From contig PWFC01000074.1 of the NCBI GenBank assembly GCA_003554025.1, positions 62,001 to 126,000 of the forward strand: DNA of 64,000 nucleotides, given 5' to 3'. Below the pieces are notes generated by a model. The model ran no database searches, was not told the DNA's origin, and saw nothing but the letters and a program-made list of their open reading frames with translations. Within the stretch, counting starts at the first letter, position 1; each line of letters begins with the position of its first letter. Below are positions 33,533 through 42,063 of the stretch, in pieces. The position numbers and the translations under genes were made by a program. The DNA comes from Mollicutes bacterium (GTDB lineage Bacteria > Bacillota_I > Bacilli_A > Izemoplasmatales > Izemoplasmataceae).

Positions 33533-34161
33533 CATACATGGATGTCGGGGTAGCGACAATACTCTTTCAGTGGACAGCCTTCGCATTTCGGACGGCGCGC
33601 TGTGCAATGGTAACGTCCGAAAAAGATGAACTGATGGTGCGCTTTCGACCAGCGTTCTTCGGGAAGGCTCTTCATCAGTTTCTCTTCCACTTGGCGAGGG
33701 GTGTCTTTTTTGGCGGCAATTTTCAAACGTTTGGACACTCTGGCGACGTGGGTGTCTACAGCAATGCGGGGTTCTCCGTATAAAACGCTCAAAACGACGT
33801 TGGCGGTCTTTCTTCCGACCCCCGGCAGCGATTCGAGTTCTTCTTGCGTCTTCGGGACGTTTCCGTCAAACCGTTCTTTCAAGGCAATGCAAGTGTTTTG
33901 GATGTTTTTGGCCTTGTTTTTGTAAAGGCCTAAGCTGCGGATGGTCTCTTCAAGGTCTTCAAGGGGCGCTCCAATATAATCCTCGAGGGTCTTGTAACGT
34001 TTAAAAAGCGACTCGGTGGTTTTGTTGACGGCGGCGTCTGTGCTTTGCGCGCTCAACATCACCGCAATCAAAAGCTCCAATGGATTGGTGTGTTTGAGTT
34101 CAATGGCGGCGTTTGGGAACAGTTTGTCGATTCTTGCAAGGATTTCCTCTACTCTTCCCAT
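33532..34161 (-). CDS. nth: Endonuclease III
   Basis: This 209-residue base-excision glycosylase has the helix-hairpin-helix LESLPGVGRKTANVVLSVLYG with the catalytic Lys, and the catalytic Asp in AVDTHVARVSKRL. The C-terminal [4Fe-4S] cluster motif is YHCTARRPKCEGCPLKEYC (C-x6-C-x2-C-x5-C). It removes oxidised pyrimidines from DNA and nicks the strand. It overlaps the end of dnaD by 13 bases, the same dnaD-nth order as in B. subtilis. Confidence 0.97.
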   Translation of the reverse strand: MGRVEEILARIDKLFPNAAIELKHTNPLELLIAVMLSAQSTDAAVNKTTESLFKRYKTLEDYIGAPLEDLEETIRSLGLYKNKAKNIQNTCIALKERFDGNVPKTQEELESLPGVGRKTANVVLSVLYGEPRIAVDTHVARVSKRLKIAAKKDTPRQVEEKLMKSLPEERWSKAHHQFIFFGRYHCTARRPKCEGCPLKEYCRYPDIHV

Positions 34162-34772
34162 AATTTATGAAAGTCCTTGAGTGCGTCTTGGTTTTTCGGT
34201 CGACTTGAAGAAACTTCTTGCAATTGGTTCAACAGCAAATGGTCGATATACTTGAGCGAAGTCCTTTTTCGTTTGAGCGCGCTCAAGGTCGCTTCTTCAA
34301 TCATCGACATTGAGTATTCCTCGTCGTGAATCCATTTTTTGACCAGTTCCAAATCGAGCGCGTTCAAAGGTTTTTGCAACGTGCTTTCCAAATAGGAAAC
34401 CACTTTGCCGATTTCGTCGTTTGATGTTTCTTGCCCTTCCCGTTGCAGATGGCTGATTACTTTGGTCAAAAAATAATCGATGGTGAACGTTTCGGTTTCT
34501 TTGCCGTTCTCCGCTTCTACTAGGGTGATGTTCAAATAGCCTTTCGACATCAATCCGTTTAATAGCTCTTCGGTTTCCTTGTTGGAGAGGGAAAGCCACT
34601 GGGCGAACTTAGAAGGCTTGATGATGCGTTGCTTTTCTTCAAGCAAGGTGTTCAGCTTAATCAAAGCAATCGCTTCTTGTTCGCTCAAATCGAACTTGTG
34701 ATAATACTTGAGCACAAGCGATTTGTAATCCAAAACGCCTTCTTTGATCAGGGTTTTCAATATGGATTTCAA
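34149..34772 (-). CDS. dnaD: DnaD-type replication initiation protein
   Basis: This 207-residue protein has an N-terminal winged-helix part (EQEAIALIKLNTLLEEKQRIIKPSKFAQWLSLSNKETEELLNGLMSKG split across roughly residues 30-80). A C-terminal DnaD domain follows (VVSYLESTLQKPLNALDLELVKKWI and ALKRKRTSLKYIDHLLLNQ). DnaD helps load the replicative helicase at oriC and restart sites. The start appears to be TTG at 34772, with GGGAGGG 9 bases upstream; no ATG is available nearby. It follows rnc by 15 bases. Confidence 0.9.
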   Translation of the reverse strand: MKSILKTLIKEGVLDYKSLVLKYYHKFDLSEQEAIALIKLNTLLEEKQRIIKPSKFAQWLSLSNKETEELLNGLMSKGYLNITLVEAENGKETETFTIDYFLTKVISHLQREGQETSNDEIGKVVSYLESTLQKPLNALDLELVKKWIHDEEYSMSMIEEATLSALKRKRTSLKYIDHLLLNQLQEVSSSRPKNQDALKDFHKLWEE

Positions 34773-34787
34773 GGTAGATTCCCTCCC

Positions 34788-35468
34788 TTAGAACTTGAGG
34801 CTTTTTTTCGCAAGCTTTTTCAGCGCAACTTCCGCCGCATGCTGTTCCGCCTCTTTTTTGGTTCGTCCGCTTCCCTCACCCATGAGAATCTCATCCATGT
34901 AAACGCGAATGGTGAAAAGTTTGTTATGGGAAGGGCCCTCTTCGGAAACGACACGGTAATCGAGCTGACGTTTGTCGGATTGCACGAGTTCTTGCAAATG
35001 CGACTTGAAATCGATGAAACTTATTTCTTCCTCTTCTTCGATAAAAGGGAAGACAACTTTGTCGGCGACTTTGTACACTTCTTCAAGCCCCTTATCCAAA
35101 AAGACCGCCCCGACAAAAGCCTCAAAGGCGTCGGCGAGCAGTGCGTGACGGTCGCGGCCGCCGCTTTTTTCTTCGCCATGGCCGAGCAGTACGTATTGCC
35201 CAAGATCGCAAGCTTTGGCGAATTCTACAAGCGCGGCCTCGCAAACGTAGCGGGCGCGTCTTTTCGTCAAGTCGCCTTCGTTGTAATGGTTGTCTTTTTC
35301 ATACAAATAGCGCGCCATAATCAGATCCAAGACGGCATCGCCGACGAATTCCAAGCGCTCGTTCGACTCGATGTTGTGTTCGTTGGCGTATGAAGAGGGC
35401 GTCAAGGCGGTTTTTAAGAGCTGTCTGTTTTGAAAATCAAGACCGAAAAACTTCTCGAGACCTTTCAC
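34788..35468 (-). CDS. rnc: Ribonuclease III
   Basis: This 226-residue enzyme has the catalytic signature NERLEFVGDAVLDLIMA at about residues 36-52, the second acidic site in DAFEAFVGAVFLDKG, and a C-terminal double-stranded RNA-binding domain (DFKSHLQELVQ to KKEAEQHAAEVALKKLA). It processes rRNA precursors. The start is GTG at 35468, 6 bases after AGAGGAGG and directly after the plsX stop; the longer in-frame start at 35531 lies inside plsX. acpP, fabD and fabG, which separate plsX and rnc in B. subtilis, are absent. Confidence 0.95.
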   Translation of the reverse strand: MKGLEKFFGLDFQNRQLLKTALTPSSYANEHNIESNERLEFVGDAVLDLIMARYLYEKDNHYNEGDLTKRRARYVCEAALVEFAKACDLGQYVLLGHGEEKSGGRDRHALLADAFEAFVGAVFLDKGLEEVYKVADKVVFPFIEEEEEISFIDFKSHLQELVQSDKRQLDYRVVSEEGPSHNKLFTIRVYMDEILMGEGSGRTKKEAEQHAAEVALKKLAKKSLKF

Positions 35469-35469
35469 T

Positions 35470-36465
35470 TTACGCCTCCTCTTTTTCGATAGTGGCGGAA
35501 ACCTTGCCGATGACGTCCTGCCGGACGACATGGGCCGCTTGGCGGATGGCGTTGTAAAAACCGAGTTTCTTAGAAGATCCTTGTGCTTTGATGACGACGC
35601 CGCGAAGGCCGTATATCATCGCACCGCCAATTTCGGCAGGGTCCATGCGCTTCTTGAAACGTTTTAGATTGCGGTAAGACAAAAGGAGTCCGAGTTTTCC
35701 GAGAATTCCCCGGGACAGTTCCTCTTTGAGCATCACGCCCATGCCTTTGGCCGTACCTTCAATAGTTTTCATGACGATGTTGGCGGTAAATCCGTCGCTG
35801 ATGAGGATGTCTGCCGGCGGATTCAAAACGTCTTTTGGTTCTACGTTTCCATAAAAATTTATGCGTTCGTTTTCAAAGAAGAGCTTTTCAACTTCGCCTT
35901 CAAGTTCGCGGCCTTTGCCTTCTTCGGTGCCAACGTTGATCAACCCCACCGAAGGATCCTTTATGCCCAAAACTTCCCGGGCGTATATGGTGGCGAAATA
36001 GGCTTGTTGAACCATGTACTCGGGGCGGATTTCCATGTTTCCTCCGGTGTCGAGAAGAATCATGTTCCGCTTTACGGTCGGAATGACGGGCGCGATGGCC
36101 GTACGTTTCATGTTTTTCATCCTACCCACAAGAATATGTGCGCCGGCAATCAAAGCCTGAGTCGCACCGCTTGTGACAATCGCGTCGTTTTCCTCTTTGC
36201 GAACGCTGGTCAGACTCATGGCCATAGAGCTCTTTCGATTGCTTCGGATGGCACGGATGGGGTCTTTTTCCCCCATGTCGATGACGCCTTGGCTTTCAAC
36301 AACCTTAATGCGAGGGTGTTCACGCAAGTGCGTGTTGATTTTCTCCTTGTCTCCATAAAGTGTGATTTCAATATCCGATATTTTTTCCACGGCGAACATG
36401 GCGCCTTCAATCTGTTCTTTCGGAGCGTAATCTCCGCCCATGGCGTCGACTGCGATTTTAATCAT
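35470..36465 (-). CDS. plsX: Phosphate acyltransferase PlsX
   Basis: This 331-residue enzyme makes acyl-phosphate from acyl-ACP, or the reverse, for phospholipid synthesis. Family blocks are IKIAVDAMGGDYAPKEQIEGA at the start, RSNRKSSMAMSLTSV, TSGATQALIAGAHILVGRM, DTGGNMEIRPEYMVQQAYFA and DGFTANIVMKTIEGTAKGMG. The partner genes plsY and plsC are not in the window. With fakA nearby, imported fatty acids could be fed into lipids as acyl-phosphate. It is the first gene of plsX-rnc-dnaD-nth and has an extended -10 element upstream. Confidence 0.95.
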   Translation of the reverse strand: MIKIAVDAMGGDYAPKEQIEGAMFAVEKISDIEITLYGDKEKINTHLREHPRIKVVESQGVIDMGEKDPIRAIRSNRKSSMAMSLTSVRKEENDAIVTSGATQALIAGAHILVGRMKNMKRTAIAPVIPTVKRNMILLDTGGNMEIRPEYMVQQAYFATIYAREVLGIKDPSVGLINVGTEEGKGRELEGEVEKLFFENERINFYGNVEPKDVLNPPADILISDGFTANIVMKTIEGTAKGMGVMLKEELSRGILGKLGLLLSYRNLKRFKKRMDPAEIGGAMIYGLRGVVIKAQGSSKKLGFYNAIRQAAHVVRQDVIGKVSATIEKEEA

Positions 36466-36498
36466 ATTTCCACCTCTTTAATCTAGTTGGCATAATCC

Positions 36499-36507
36499 AT
36501 TATAGCA
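36499..36507 (-). promoter_or_regulatory. Extended -10 of the plsX operon
   Basis: TGCTATAAT on the minus strand lies 33 bases upstream of plsX. No FapR-type operator was recognised around it. Confidence 0.55.
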
Positions 36508-36534
36508 TAGAACCATTTCCACAAAGAATGAAAT

Positions 36535-38535
36535 TCATTGTGAAAACGTTTTGTCCTGAGCAAGCTTTTTCTCCAAGGTATCAAAGAGTGGGACAAGAGT
36601 TTCATCCTTGGTTTCCATGTATCGTTTCAATAGACTTTGCGCGTCTTTTCGGGCTGTTTTCAAAAGCTCCATGTCTTCAGAAAGGTTCACGTGCTTCAGC
36701 GGCGTATCGCCGCTTTGCATCGTGCCAATCAAATCGCCGAATCCGCGGTGCGCCAAATCGTATTCGCTCAACAAGAAACCGTCGCTCGTTTTTTCCATAA
36801 CCTCAAGACGCTTGCGGACCTCGGCGTCACCTTCATACAGCAACAAACAGCGACCCTCCCGGCCGTTTCTTCCGATACGCCCGCGCAGTTGATGCAGCTG
36901 AGCGTACCCGAAGCGCTCGGCGTTGTAGACCACCATGAGTGTGGCGTTTTCAACGTGCACGCCGACTTCAACTACGCTCGTGGCTACTAGTATGGTCTTT
37001 TCGCCACGATAGAAGCCCTCAAGAGCATCCTCTTTTTCTTCAACGTTTTGTTTTCCGTGCAACATGGCGATTCCTTCACCGAAACGCTTGCGATATTTGG
37101 CGTAAAGACTCTTCACGCTATAAAGCTCTGCGCTTTCTTCGATGCGCGGAGCGACAAGATACGCCTGTTCTCCCCGTTCGATCGTTTCCCTTAGAAGTCT
37201 GCTCACTTCGGATTCTTTCGCAAAAGACGCAACGGCGGTACGGACACGGTTTTCTCCGTATGGCGAATCTATGGTGGTTACGTCCATATCGCCAAAAAGA
37301 GTCATGGCCAAAGTTCTTGGAATCGGAGTCGCGCTCAAATAAAGCACATCGGCCTTCAATCCTTTGTTTTTGAGTTGTTGGCGTTGTTCGACGCCAAAGC
37401 GGTGTTGCTCATCGGTGATCAAAAGCCCCAAATCCCGGTAACGAGTGCGCTCGCTAAAAAGGACATGTGTGCCGACAATAAAGGGTATTTCTCCACTCGC
37501 AAGGGATTTCTCTATACGTTTTCGCTCCTCAGAGGCCAAAGACTGAGTGAAAAGCGCGGCTTCATAAGGAGTGTCCTTCAAAAAGCCGTTCAGCGTCTTG
37601 GCGTGTTGTCGAGCCAAAATTTCCGTTGGCGCCATGAACACGACCTGTTTGCCCGCGCTTAGACAAGCGACCGCCGCAAGGAGGGCGACAATTGTTTTTC
37701 CGCTGCCGGTATCGCCTTGTAGCATCCGCTGCATGGCACGCTCGCTTTTCATGTCGGTGACAATGTCGGAGACGGCTTCATTTTGCGAAGCGGTCAAAGG
37801 AAAAGGAAGCGATGCTTTTAAGCGCCTCAAAGCCTCGTCGTCCACATTTTTCGAAGCGCCGTGGGCGTCTTGATGCAACCGCTTGATGTATTGGCTTTTG
37901 AGCTGGTAGATGAGAAGTTCTTCGTATTTCAATCGGCGGTGCACATCTTGCAAGTCTTGTTTTGTTTCAGGGCTGTGCGCAATTTTGCGAAGCGTGTTCC
38001 CATCGATTAGGTTGCGTCGCTTTCGCAACGTTTCGGGGATGATGTCGTCAACTTCGCCGGTCTCTTTTAACGCGCTGAGCGCAAAGGAGGAAAATTGAGC
38101 GTCGGAAACGCCGGCGACATTGTATACGGGAAGTATCCCTTCCTCAAATCGTTCGCGCAAAAAAACTTTTTGCGCGGTCACGACCCGACTGTTCGTCTCG
38201 AACTTACCGTATAAGACAATGCGCACGCCTTCAAAAAGAACACGCCTCAAGTAATGTTGGTTGAAAACGGATACCGAGTAGGTGTGCTCCCCTGCCTTGG
38301 CTTTGAATGTTAGACGGCTTAGATTTTTGCGGATGAAAAAAACGTTCGGTTGGTTTGCCACTACGCCTTCCAAATAAAAAACGCCGCCCGCTTGAACCTC
38401 GGAAGGGTCCGCGAGACGCCGGTGCACATAACGCACCGGAAAGCGCATCGTCAAATCCCAAGGCGTATGAATCCCTTGTTCATTGAGCAATTTTTCACGT
38501 TTTTTCCCGATGCCTTTAATGTTAGAAAGCGTCAT
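36535..38535 (-). CDS. recG: ATP-dependent DNA helicase RecG
   Basis: This 666-residue helicase has an N-terminal wedge/OB domain (GKKREKLLNEQGIHTPWDLTMRFPVRY, then FYLEGVVANQP). The motor follows: Walker A MLQGDTGSGKTIVALLAA, motif II LLITDEQHRFGVEQR, motif III SATPIPRTLAM, and VEVGVHVENATLMVVYNAERFGYAQLHQLRGRIGRNGREGRC. It regresses stalled replication forks and processes branched DNA. The ATG at 38535 fits the GTGGGG site; upstream ATG and GTG codons at 38541 and 38547 lie within that site. Confidence 0.96.
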   Translation of the reverse strand: MTLSNIKGIGKKREKLLNEQGIHTPWDLTMRFPVRYVHRRLADPSEVQAGGVFYLEGVVANQPNVFFIRKNLSRLTFKAKAGEHTYSVSVFNQHYLRRVLFEGVRIVLYGKFETNSRVVTAQKVFLRERFEEGILPVYNVAGVSDAQFSSFALSALKETGEVDDIIPETLRKRRNLIDGNTLRKIAHSPETKQDLQDVHRRLKYEELLIYQLKSQYIKRLHQDAHGASKNVDDEALRRLKASLPFPLTASQNEAVSDIVTDMKSERAMQRMLQGDTGSGKTIVALLAAVACLSAGKQVVFMAPTEILARQHAKTLNGFLKDTPYEAALFTQSLASEERKRIEKSLASGEIPFIVGTHVLFSERTRYRDLGLLITDEQHRFGVEQRQQLKNKGLKADVLYLSATPIPRTLAMTLFGDMDVTTIDSPYGENRVRTAVASFAKESEVSRLLRETIERGEQAYLVAPRIEESAELYSVKSLYAKYRKRFGEGIAMLHGKQNVEEKEDALEGFYRGEKTILVATSVVEVGVHVENATLMVVYNAERFGYAQLHQLRGRIGRNGREGRCLLLYEGDAEVRKRLEVMEKTSDGFLLSEYDLAHRGFGDLIGTMQSGDTPLKHVNLSEDMELLKTARKDAQSLLKRYMETKDETLVPLFDTLEKKLAQDKTFSQ

Positions 38536-38551
38536 GTTCATCCCCACTTCG

Positions 38552-38557
38552 ATTATA
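38552..38557 (-). promoter_or_regulatory. Extended -10 of recG
   Basis: TATAAT preceded by TGT on the minus strand lies 16 bases upstream of the recG start, just after the fakA terminator. Confidence 0.5.
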
Positions 38558-38569
38558 ACACGAACGCAG

Positions 38570-38599
38570 AAAAAAAGACCAGAGACGAGCTCTGGTCTT
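38570..38599 (-). terminator. Intrinsic terminator of fakA
   Basis: A perfect 10-bp stem AAGACCAGAG/CTCTGGTCTT with a 5-nt loop is followed by seven T on the minus strand. Confidence 0.88.
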
Positions 38600-38604
38600 G
38601 AAGG

Positions 38605-40278
38605 TTATTCTACCGCAAAGAAATACGCGTAAATCTCTTGTTTTCCAGAAATGATGTCCACTTCGACTTCGCTATAGGTTTCTCCGATGTAATCGGCCAG
38701 TTTGTCGGCTTCCTCGCGGTCGACGGATGTACCGAACATAATAGTGATGATTTCACTGTCCTCATCGATGATTTTCCCTATCAAAGCTTTGGCGGTTTCA
38801 AAGCGATTATTGTGGGTGGTGACGATGTCGCCCTCCGCGAGCCCGATGTAGTCGTCTTTCTTGATGGTCATTCCGTTGACTTGCGTGTCGCGGATGGCGT
38901 ATGTGATTTCACCGGTCTTGACATGGCCAATCAGTTCTTTCATTTCATCCACAGTGTCTTCTAACGCTTGGTTCGAATCGAACATGGTGAGCGAAGCGTA
39001 GCCTTGCGGAACCGTTTTGGCGGGTAGTACGATGACGTTTTCGTCTTGAACCGCTTGTGCGGCGTGTTCCGCGCTCAACATGACGTTTTTGTTGTTGGGG
39101 ATGATGAGGATGTTGTCGGCGTTTACTTTTTCGATGGCGTCGATAAAATCCTGTGTGGAAGGATTCATCGTCTGGCCACCATCGATGATATAGTCTACGC
39201 CCATCTCTTTAAAGGTGGCTTTGAGGCCCGAACCGCTTACAACCGTGATGATGCCGTACTTCTTCGGCGTCGAAGAGACAAAACTCGACGCTTGAGAATG
39301 GTCATGACCGCAATCGTGTTCGCCTTCATTTTCGGGAGAATGCAAAAGCGTTTCCGTATGCTGCATCGACATGTTCTCGATTTTCAAATTGGCGAACTCG
39401 CCGTAGGATTGAGCCACATTCAAAGCGTCGCCGGGTTTCTCGGTGTGCACGTGCACTTTGCAAATCTCATCGTCGTCGACAACGACTATGGAATCGCCGA
39501 GACGGCTCAATTGCTTGGTAAGCTTTTCCTTGTTGAAGTTTTTATCTGGATTTAGCTGGATGATGAACTCTGTGCAGTAACCGAATTCCGTGTCTTCTTG
39601 TTCGTATTGAGGTTTGGCTTTCTTGTCCTTTTTGCGGGATTCTTTTTCAAGGTCGTACACTTCGCCTTCCAAAGCCTCGATCATGCCTTCGATGATATAA
39701 ACCAGGCCGGCTCCGCCGCTGTCGACCACGCCGGATTCTTTCAAAACCGGAAGGAGATTCGGCGTGCGTTCCAAAGATTTTTGCGCTTCTTCCAAGTATA
39801 CTTTCAGAATATCCAATACGTCCGTTTGCGTACCGGCTTCTTCTTTCGCCTTTTCCGCGGCTTCGCGGGCTACGGTCAAAATTGTTCCTTCAACCGGGTT
39901 GATGACCGCATTATACGCTTGTTTGACGCCTTGCAGCAATCCTTCGATGAACTGCACGGCGTTCGCGGTGACCAAAGTCTGAAAAGCTTTGCCAAACCCG
40001 CTAAAAAGTTGCGACAAAATGACCCCCGAGTTTCCGCGAGCGCCCATAAGCAATCCTCTTGAAAGAGCCTTGCCGACTTTTTCGACAGGCTCGTCTTCCA
40101 AAGTTTTGATGGCGTTGACGCCGGACATCATGGTCGATTGCATGTTGCTTCCCGTATCTCCGTCAGGGACCGGGAAAACGTTTAAATCATTTATCTCTTG
40201 TGAATGCTTTTTTAGTTTGATACTGCCGTTCGTTATGATTAATTTCAGTAGATTTCCGTCTATTTCCATCGGACTCAT
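38605..40278 (-). CDS. fakA: Fatty acid kinase catalytic subunit FakA (DAK2 domain, YloV)
   Basis: This 557-residue protein has a DAK2 kinase domain at about residues 1-200: ASP-rich NVFPVPDGDTGSNMQSTM binds Mg-ATP, with RGLLMGARGNSGVILSQLFSGF after it and VVDSGGAGLVYIIEGM at the end. A middle domain with CKVHVHTEKPGDALNVAQSYGE and a C-terminal DegV-like part follow. FakA phosphorylates fatty acids carried by FakB so PlsX and PlsY can use them. A His/Cys-rich linker EHDCGHDH is at about 320-327. The ATG at 40278 follows GGAGG. yloU, normally upstream, is missing. Confidence 0.93.
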   Translation of the reverse strand: MSPMEIDGNLLKLIITNGSIKLKKHSQEINDLNVFPVPDGDTGSNMQSTMMSGVNAIKTLEDEPVEKVGKALSRGLLMGARGNSGVILSQLFSGFGKAFQTLVTANAVQFIEGLLQGVKQAYNAVINPVEGTILTVAREAAEKAKEEAGTQTDVLDILKVYLEEAQKSLERTPNLLPVLKESGVVDSGGAGLVYIIEGMIEALEGEVYDLEKESRKKDKKAKPQYEQEDTEFGYCTEFIIQLNPDKNFNKEKLTKQLSRLGDSIVVVDDDEICKVHVHTEKPGDALNVAQSYGEFANLKIENMSMQHTETLLHSPENEGEHDCGHDHSQASSFVSSTPKKYGIITVVSGSGLKATFKEMGVDYIIDGGQTMNPSTQDFIDAIEKVNADNILIIPNNKNVMLSAEHAAQAVQDENVIVLPAKTVPQGYASLTMFDSNQALEDTVDEMKELIGHVKTGEITYAIRDTQVNGMTIKKDDYIGLAEGDIVTTHNNRFETAKALIGKIIDEDSEIITIMFGTSVDREEADKLADYIGETYSEVEVDIISGKQEIYAYFFAVE

Positions 40279-40359
40279 AAACAGTTTCCTCCAATGCATT
40301 TTTTGGTCGTATTTTTTTAAGAAAAATGCTTTGATTATCATAGTATCAAAGGCTATTTT

Positions 40360-40388
40360 ATTCTATCATAGGGCACTTTAAAATGCAA
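40360..40388 (-). promoter_or_regulatory. Predicted fakA promoter
   Basis: TTGCAT (40383-40388) and TAGAAT (40360-40365) on the minus strand are spaced by 17 nt. It is divergent from the rpmB promoter and gives a leader of about 75 nt. Confidence 0.65.
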
Positions 40389-40433
40389 CATATAAAACTT
40401 AAGGTGCATGAAGCGAATATTTTCAAAAAATCC

Positions 40434-40461
40434 TTGCATTTTGTATCGTTTATGATAAAAT
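40434..40461 (+). promoter_or_regulatory. Predicted rpmB promoter
   Basis: TTGCAT (40434-40439) and TAAAAT (40456-40461) are spaced by 16 nt in an AT-rich gap, about 65 bases before rpmB. Confidence 0.6.
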
Positions 40462-40526
40462 ATATAAGGTTTGAATTGAGAAGTTTTCGCGTCCACGAAA
40501 AACGACTTCACGAATGGAGGATAACC

Positions 40527-40715
40527 ATGGCAAAATCTTGCTACGTTACCGGCAAAAAGAACTTGGTCGGAAACCGTCGATCGTTTGCCCTTAACGCCAC
40601 AAAACGGAAACAAAAAGCGAACCTTCAAAAGGTCCGTATCGAAGAAAACGGCGAAAAGAAGACTGTTTACGTTTCAGCCCGAGCACTCAAGAAAAGCAAC
40701 CTCAAACGCGTCTAA
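40527..40715 (+). CDS. rpmB: 50S ribosomal protein bL28
   Basis: This 62-residue basic protein reads [38 protein letters not shown] across its first part, the bL28 pattern. It ends [18 protein letters not shown]. The N-terminus holds only one Cys, so this is the zinc-free form. It has a TGGAGG site. As in B. subtilis it lies between thiN and the fakA locus on the opposite strand. Confidence 0.97.
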   Translation: MAKSCYVTGKKNLVGNRRSFALNATKRKQKANLQKVRIEENGEKKTVYVSARALKKSNLKRV

Positions 40716-40728
40716 ACACACCTGCTTT

Positions 40729-40752
40729 AAAAGCCGAGACCCATCGGCTTTT
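40729..40752. terminator. Terminator after rpmB
   Basis: AAAAGCCGA pairs with TCGGCTTTT around a 6-nt loop and has T-rich ends on both strands, so it may also catch thiN transcripts. Confidence 0.7.
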
Positions 40753-40786
40753 ATTATGGAATAAACCCAAATCCCCCTCTTTTTAG

Positions 40787-40816
40787 CACCGCGATTGCAT
40801 CGCGGTGTTTTTTTTT
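40787..40816 (+). terminator. Second plus-strand terminator between rpmB and thiN
   Basis: CACCGCGAT pairs with ATCGCGGTG around a 3-nt loop, followed by nine T on the plus strand that reach the thiN stop codon. Confidence 0.75.
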
Positions 40817-41420
40817 AATCGTTGGCCGCAATCACCAAAAGACAACCCTCTTCAAAAGAAACTTCTCCGCTTCCCTGATTGGAGATGCAAAGCGGATCGC
40901 CAACGCTCAAGTCGTAATTTTCAAGTTCAAAGCTAAAGCCTTTAAGCGAGAGAGCTTTCACATCGTCAATCGCAAAAAACGAAATGTAATCGAACGGATT
41001 GTCGATCTGATGCGTGCCCGGATTGAGCGCTTGCATCTTCTGATGGTCGGTAATGAATTCGATGGGGCCCTTTTGCAAAAAAAGTATGTTGCCATAGGTA
41101 TGGTCCAAACGACGGCCGACACCGCCGTAAACAAGCACTTTTTGAGGGTTGAGCTTCATCGCCTCTTGCAAGGCCAAATCGGAATCCGTATAGTCTTTGC
41201 GGGCCTTGAAAGTGTCTAGTTTTTTCGCATGCTTGCGGATGTAGGCGTACTCTTGTTCGTTAACGCTGTCGAAGTCTCCCAAAACAAGGTCCAAGTCGAG
41301 ACCGTTTTTCAAAGCGTGATAAGCGCCTTTGTCGACGCCGATCAAATATTCGCCCTCATCTTTTTGATACCAGCGTTCAAGCGTGTAATTGATTGGGTTG
41401 ATGAAGATCTTGACAATCAT
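40815..41420 (-). CDS. thiN: Thiamine pyrophosphokinase
   Basis: This 201-residue enzyme transfers pyrophosphate from ATP to thiamine. Active-site blocks are LIGVDKGAYHAL, LVLGDFDSVN, RKDYTDSDLALQEAM and GGVGRRLDHTYGNILFL. The C-terminal half (about 130-201) is the thiamine-binding beta-rich domain with SLKGFSFELEN and SNQGSGEVSFEEG. It implies thiamine salvage. It overlaps rpe by 4 bases and is the last gene of the rlmN-addBA-rsgA operon. Confidence 0.94.
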   Translation of the reverse strand: MIVKIFINPINYTLERWYQKDEGEYLIGVDKGAYHALKNGLDLDLVLGDFDSVNEQEYAYIRKHAKKLDTFKARKDYTDSDLALQEAMKLNPQKVLVYGGVGRRLDHTYGNILFLQKGPIEFITDHQKMQALNPGTHQIDNPFDYISFFAIDDVKALSLKGFSFELENYDLSVGDPLCISNQGSGEVSFEEGCLLVIAAND

Positions 41421-42052
41421 CCCCGCACCTCGTCGATTCGGGCTTTACGGTCTTTCGATTTGAAAATAAAGCTGCCTGCGACCATCACATCGGCGCCGGC
41501 TTCTTTGCATCGTTTCGCGGTTTCATCGTTGATGCCGCCATCGACGACGATGTCGAAGGCATACCCTTTTTCGTCTTTGATTTTTTTCAAGGCTCGCATC
41601 TTCTCAAGCGATTCGGGCATGAACGTCTGGCCGCCGAAGCCCGGTTCTACGCTCATCACCAAAACGAGGTCCACTTTTTCAAGGTAGGGAGCGATTGTCG
41701 AAACCGGCGTCGCCGGTTTGATGGAAAGCCCGGCTTTCACGTTCTTTTTATGCAGTGTGTCAATGGCCTTATCCACATCGTTGACCGTTTCGACATGAAA
41801 CGTAATTTGGTCGCTTCCGGCCTTTATGAAAGGGTCGAAATACTTCTCCGGTTCGCTGATCATCAGATGGGTGTCAAAAACTTGTTTCGAATGGGGACGA
41901 AGCGCTTTGACAACAAGCGGACCGATGGTGATGTTGGGCACAAAATGTCCGTCCATCACGTCGATATGCAGCCATTCGGCTTCTTGGACAGTGAGAATCT
42001 CCTCTTTCAAGCGGCCGAAATCTGCGGATAGGATTGAAGGGGCTACGCGCAT
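41417..42052 (-). CDS. rpe: Ribulose-phosphate 3-epimerase
   Basis: This 211-residue TIM-barrel enzyme interconverts ribulose-5-P and xylulose-5-P. The metal and catalytic residues are in RVAPSILSADFGRLKEEI, LHIDVMDGHFVPNITIG, FDTHLMISEPEKY, MSVEPGFGGQTFMPESLEKM and IVVDGGINDETA. The ATG at 42052 follows a TAGGAGGAATCACT region; the upstream extension to 42208 runs through rsgA and is rejected. It lies 11 bases after rsgA, the conserved rsgA-rpe-thiN order. Confidence 0.97.
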   Translation of the reverse strand: MRVAPSILSADFGRLKEEILTVQEAEWLHIDVMDGHFVPNITIGPLVVKALRPHSKQVFDTHLMISEPEKYFDPFIKAGSDQITFHVETVNDVDKAIDTLHKKNVKAGLSIKPATPVSTIAPYLEKVDLVLVMSVEPGFGGQTFMPESLEKMRALKKIKDEKGYAFDIVVDGGINDETAKRCKEAGADVMVAGSFIFKSKDRKARIDEVRG

Positions 42053-42063
42053 AGTGATTCCTC

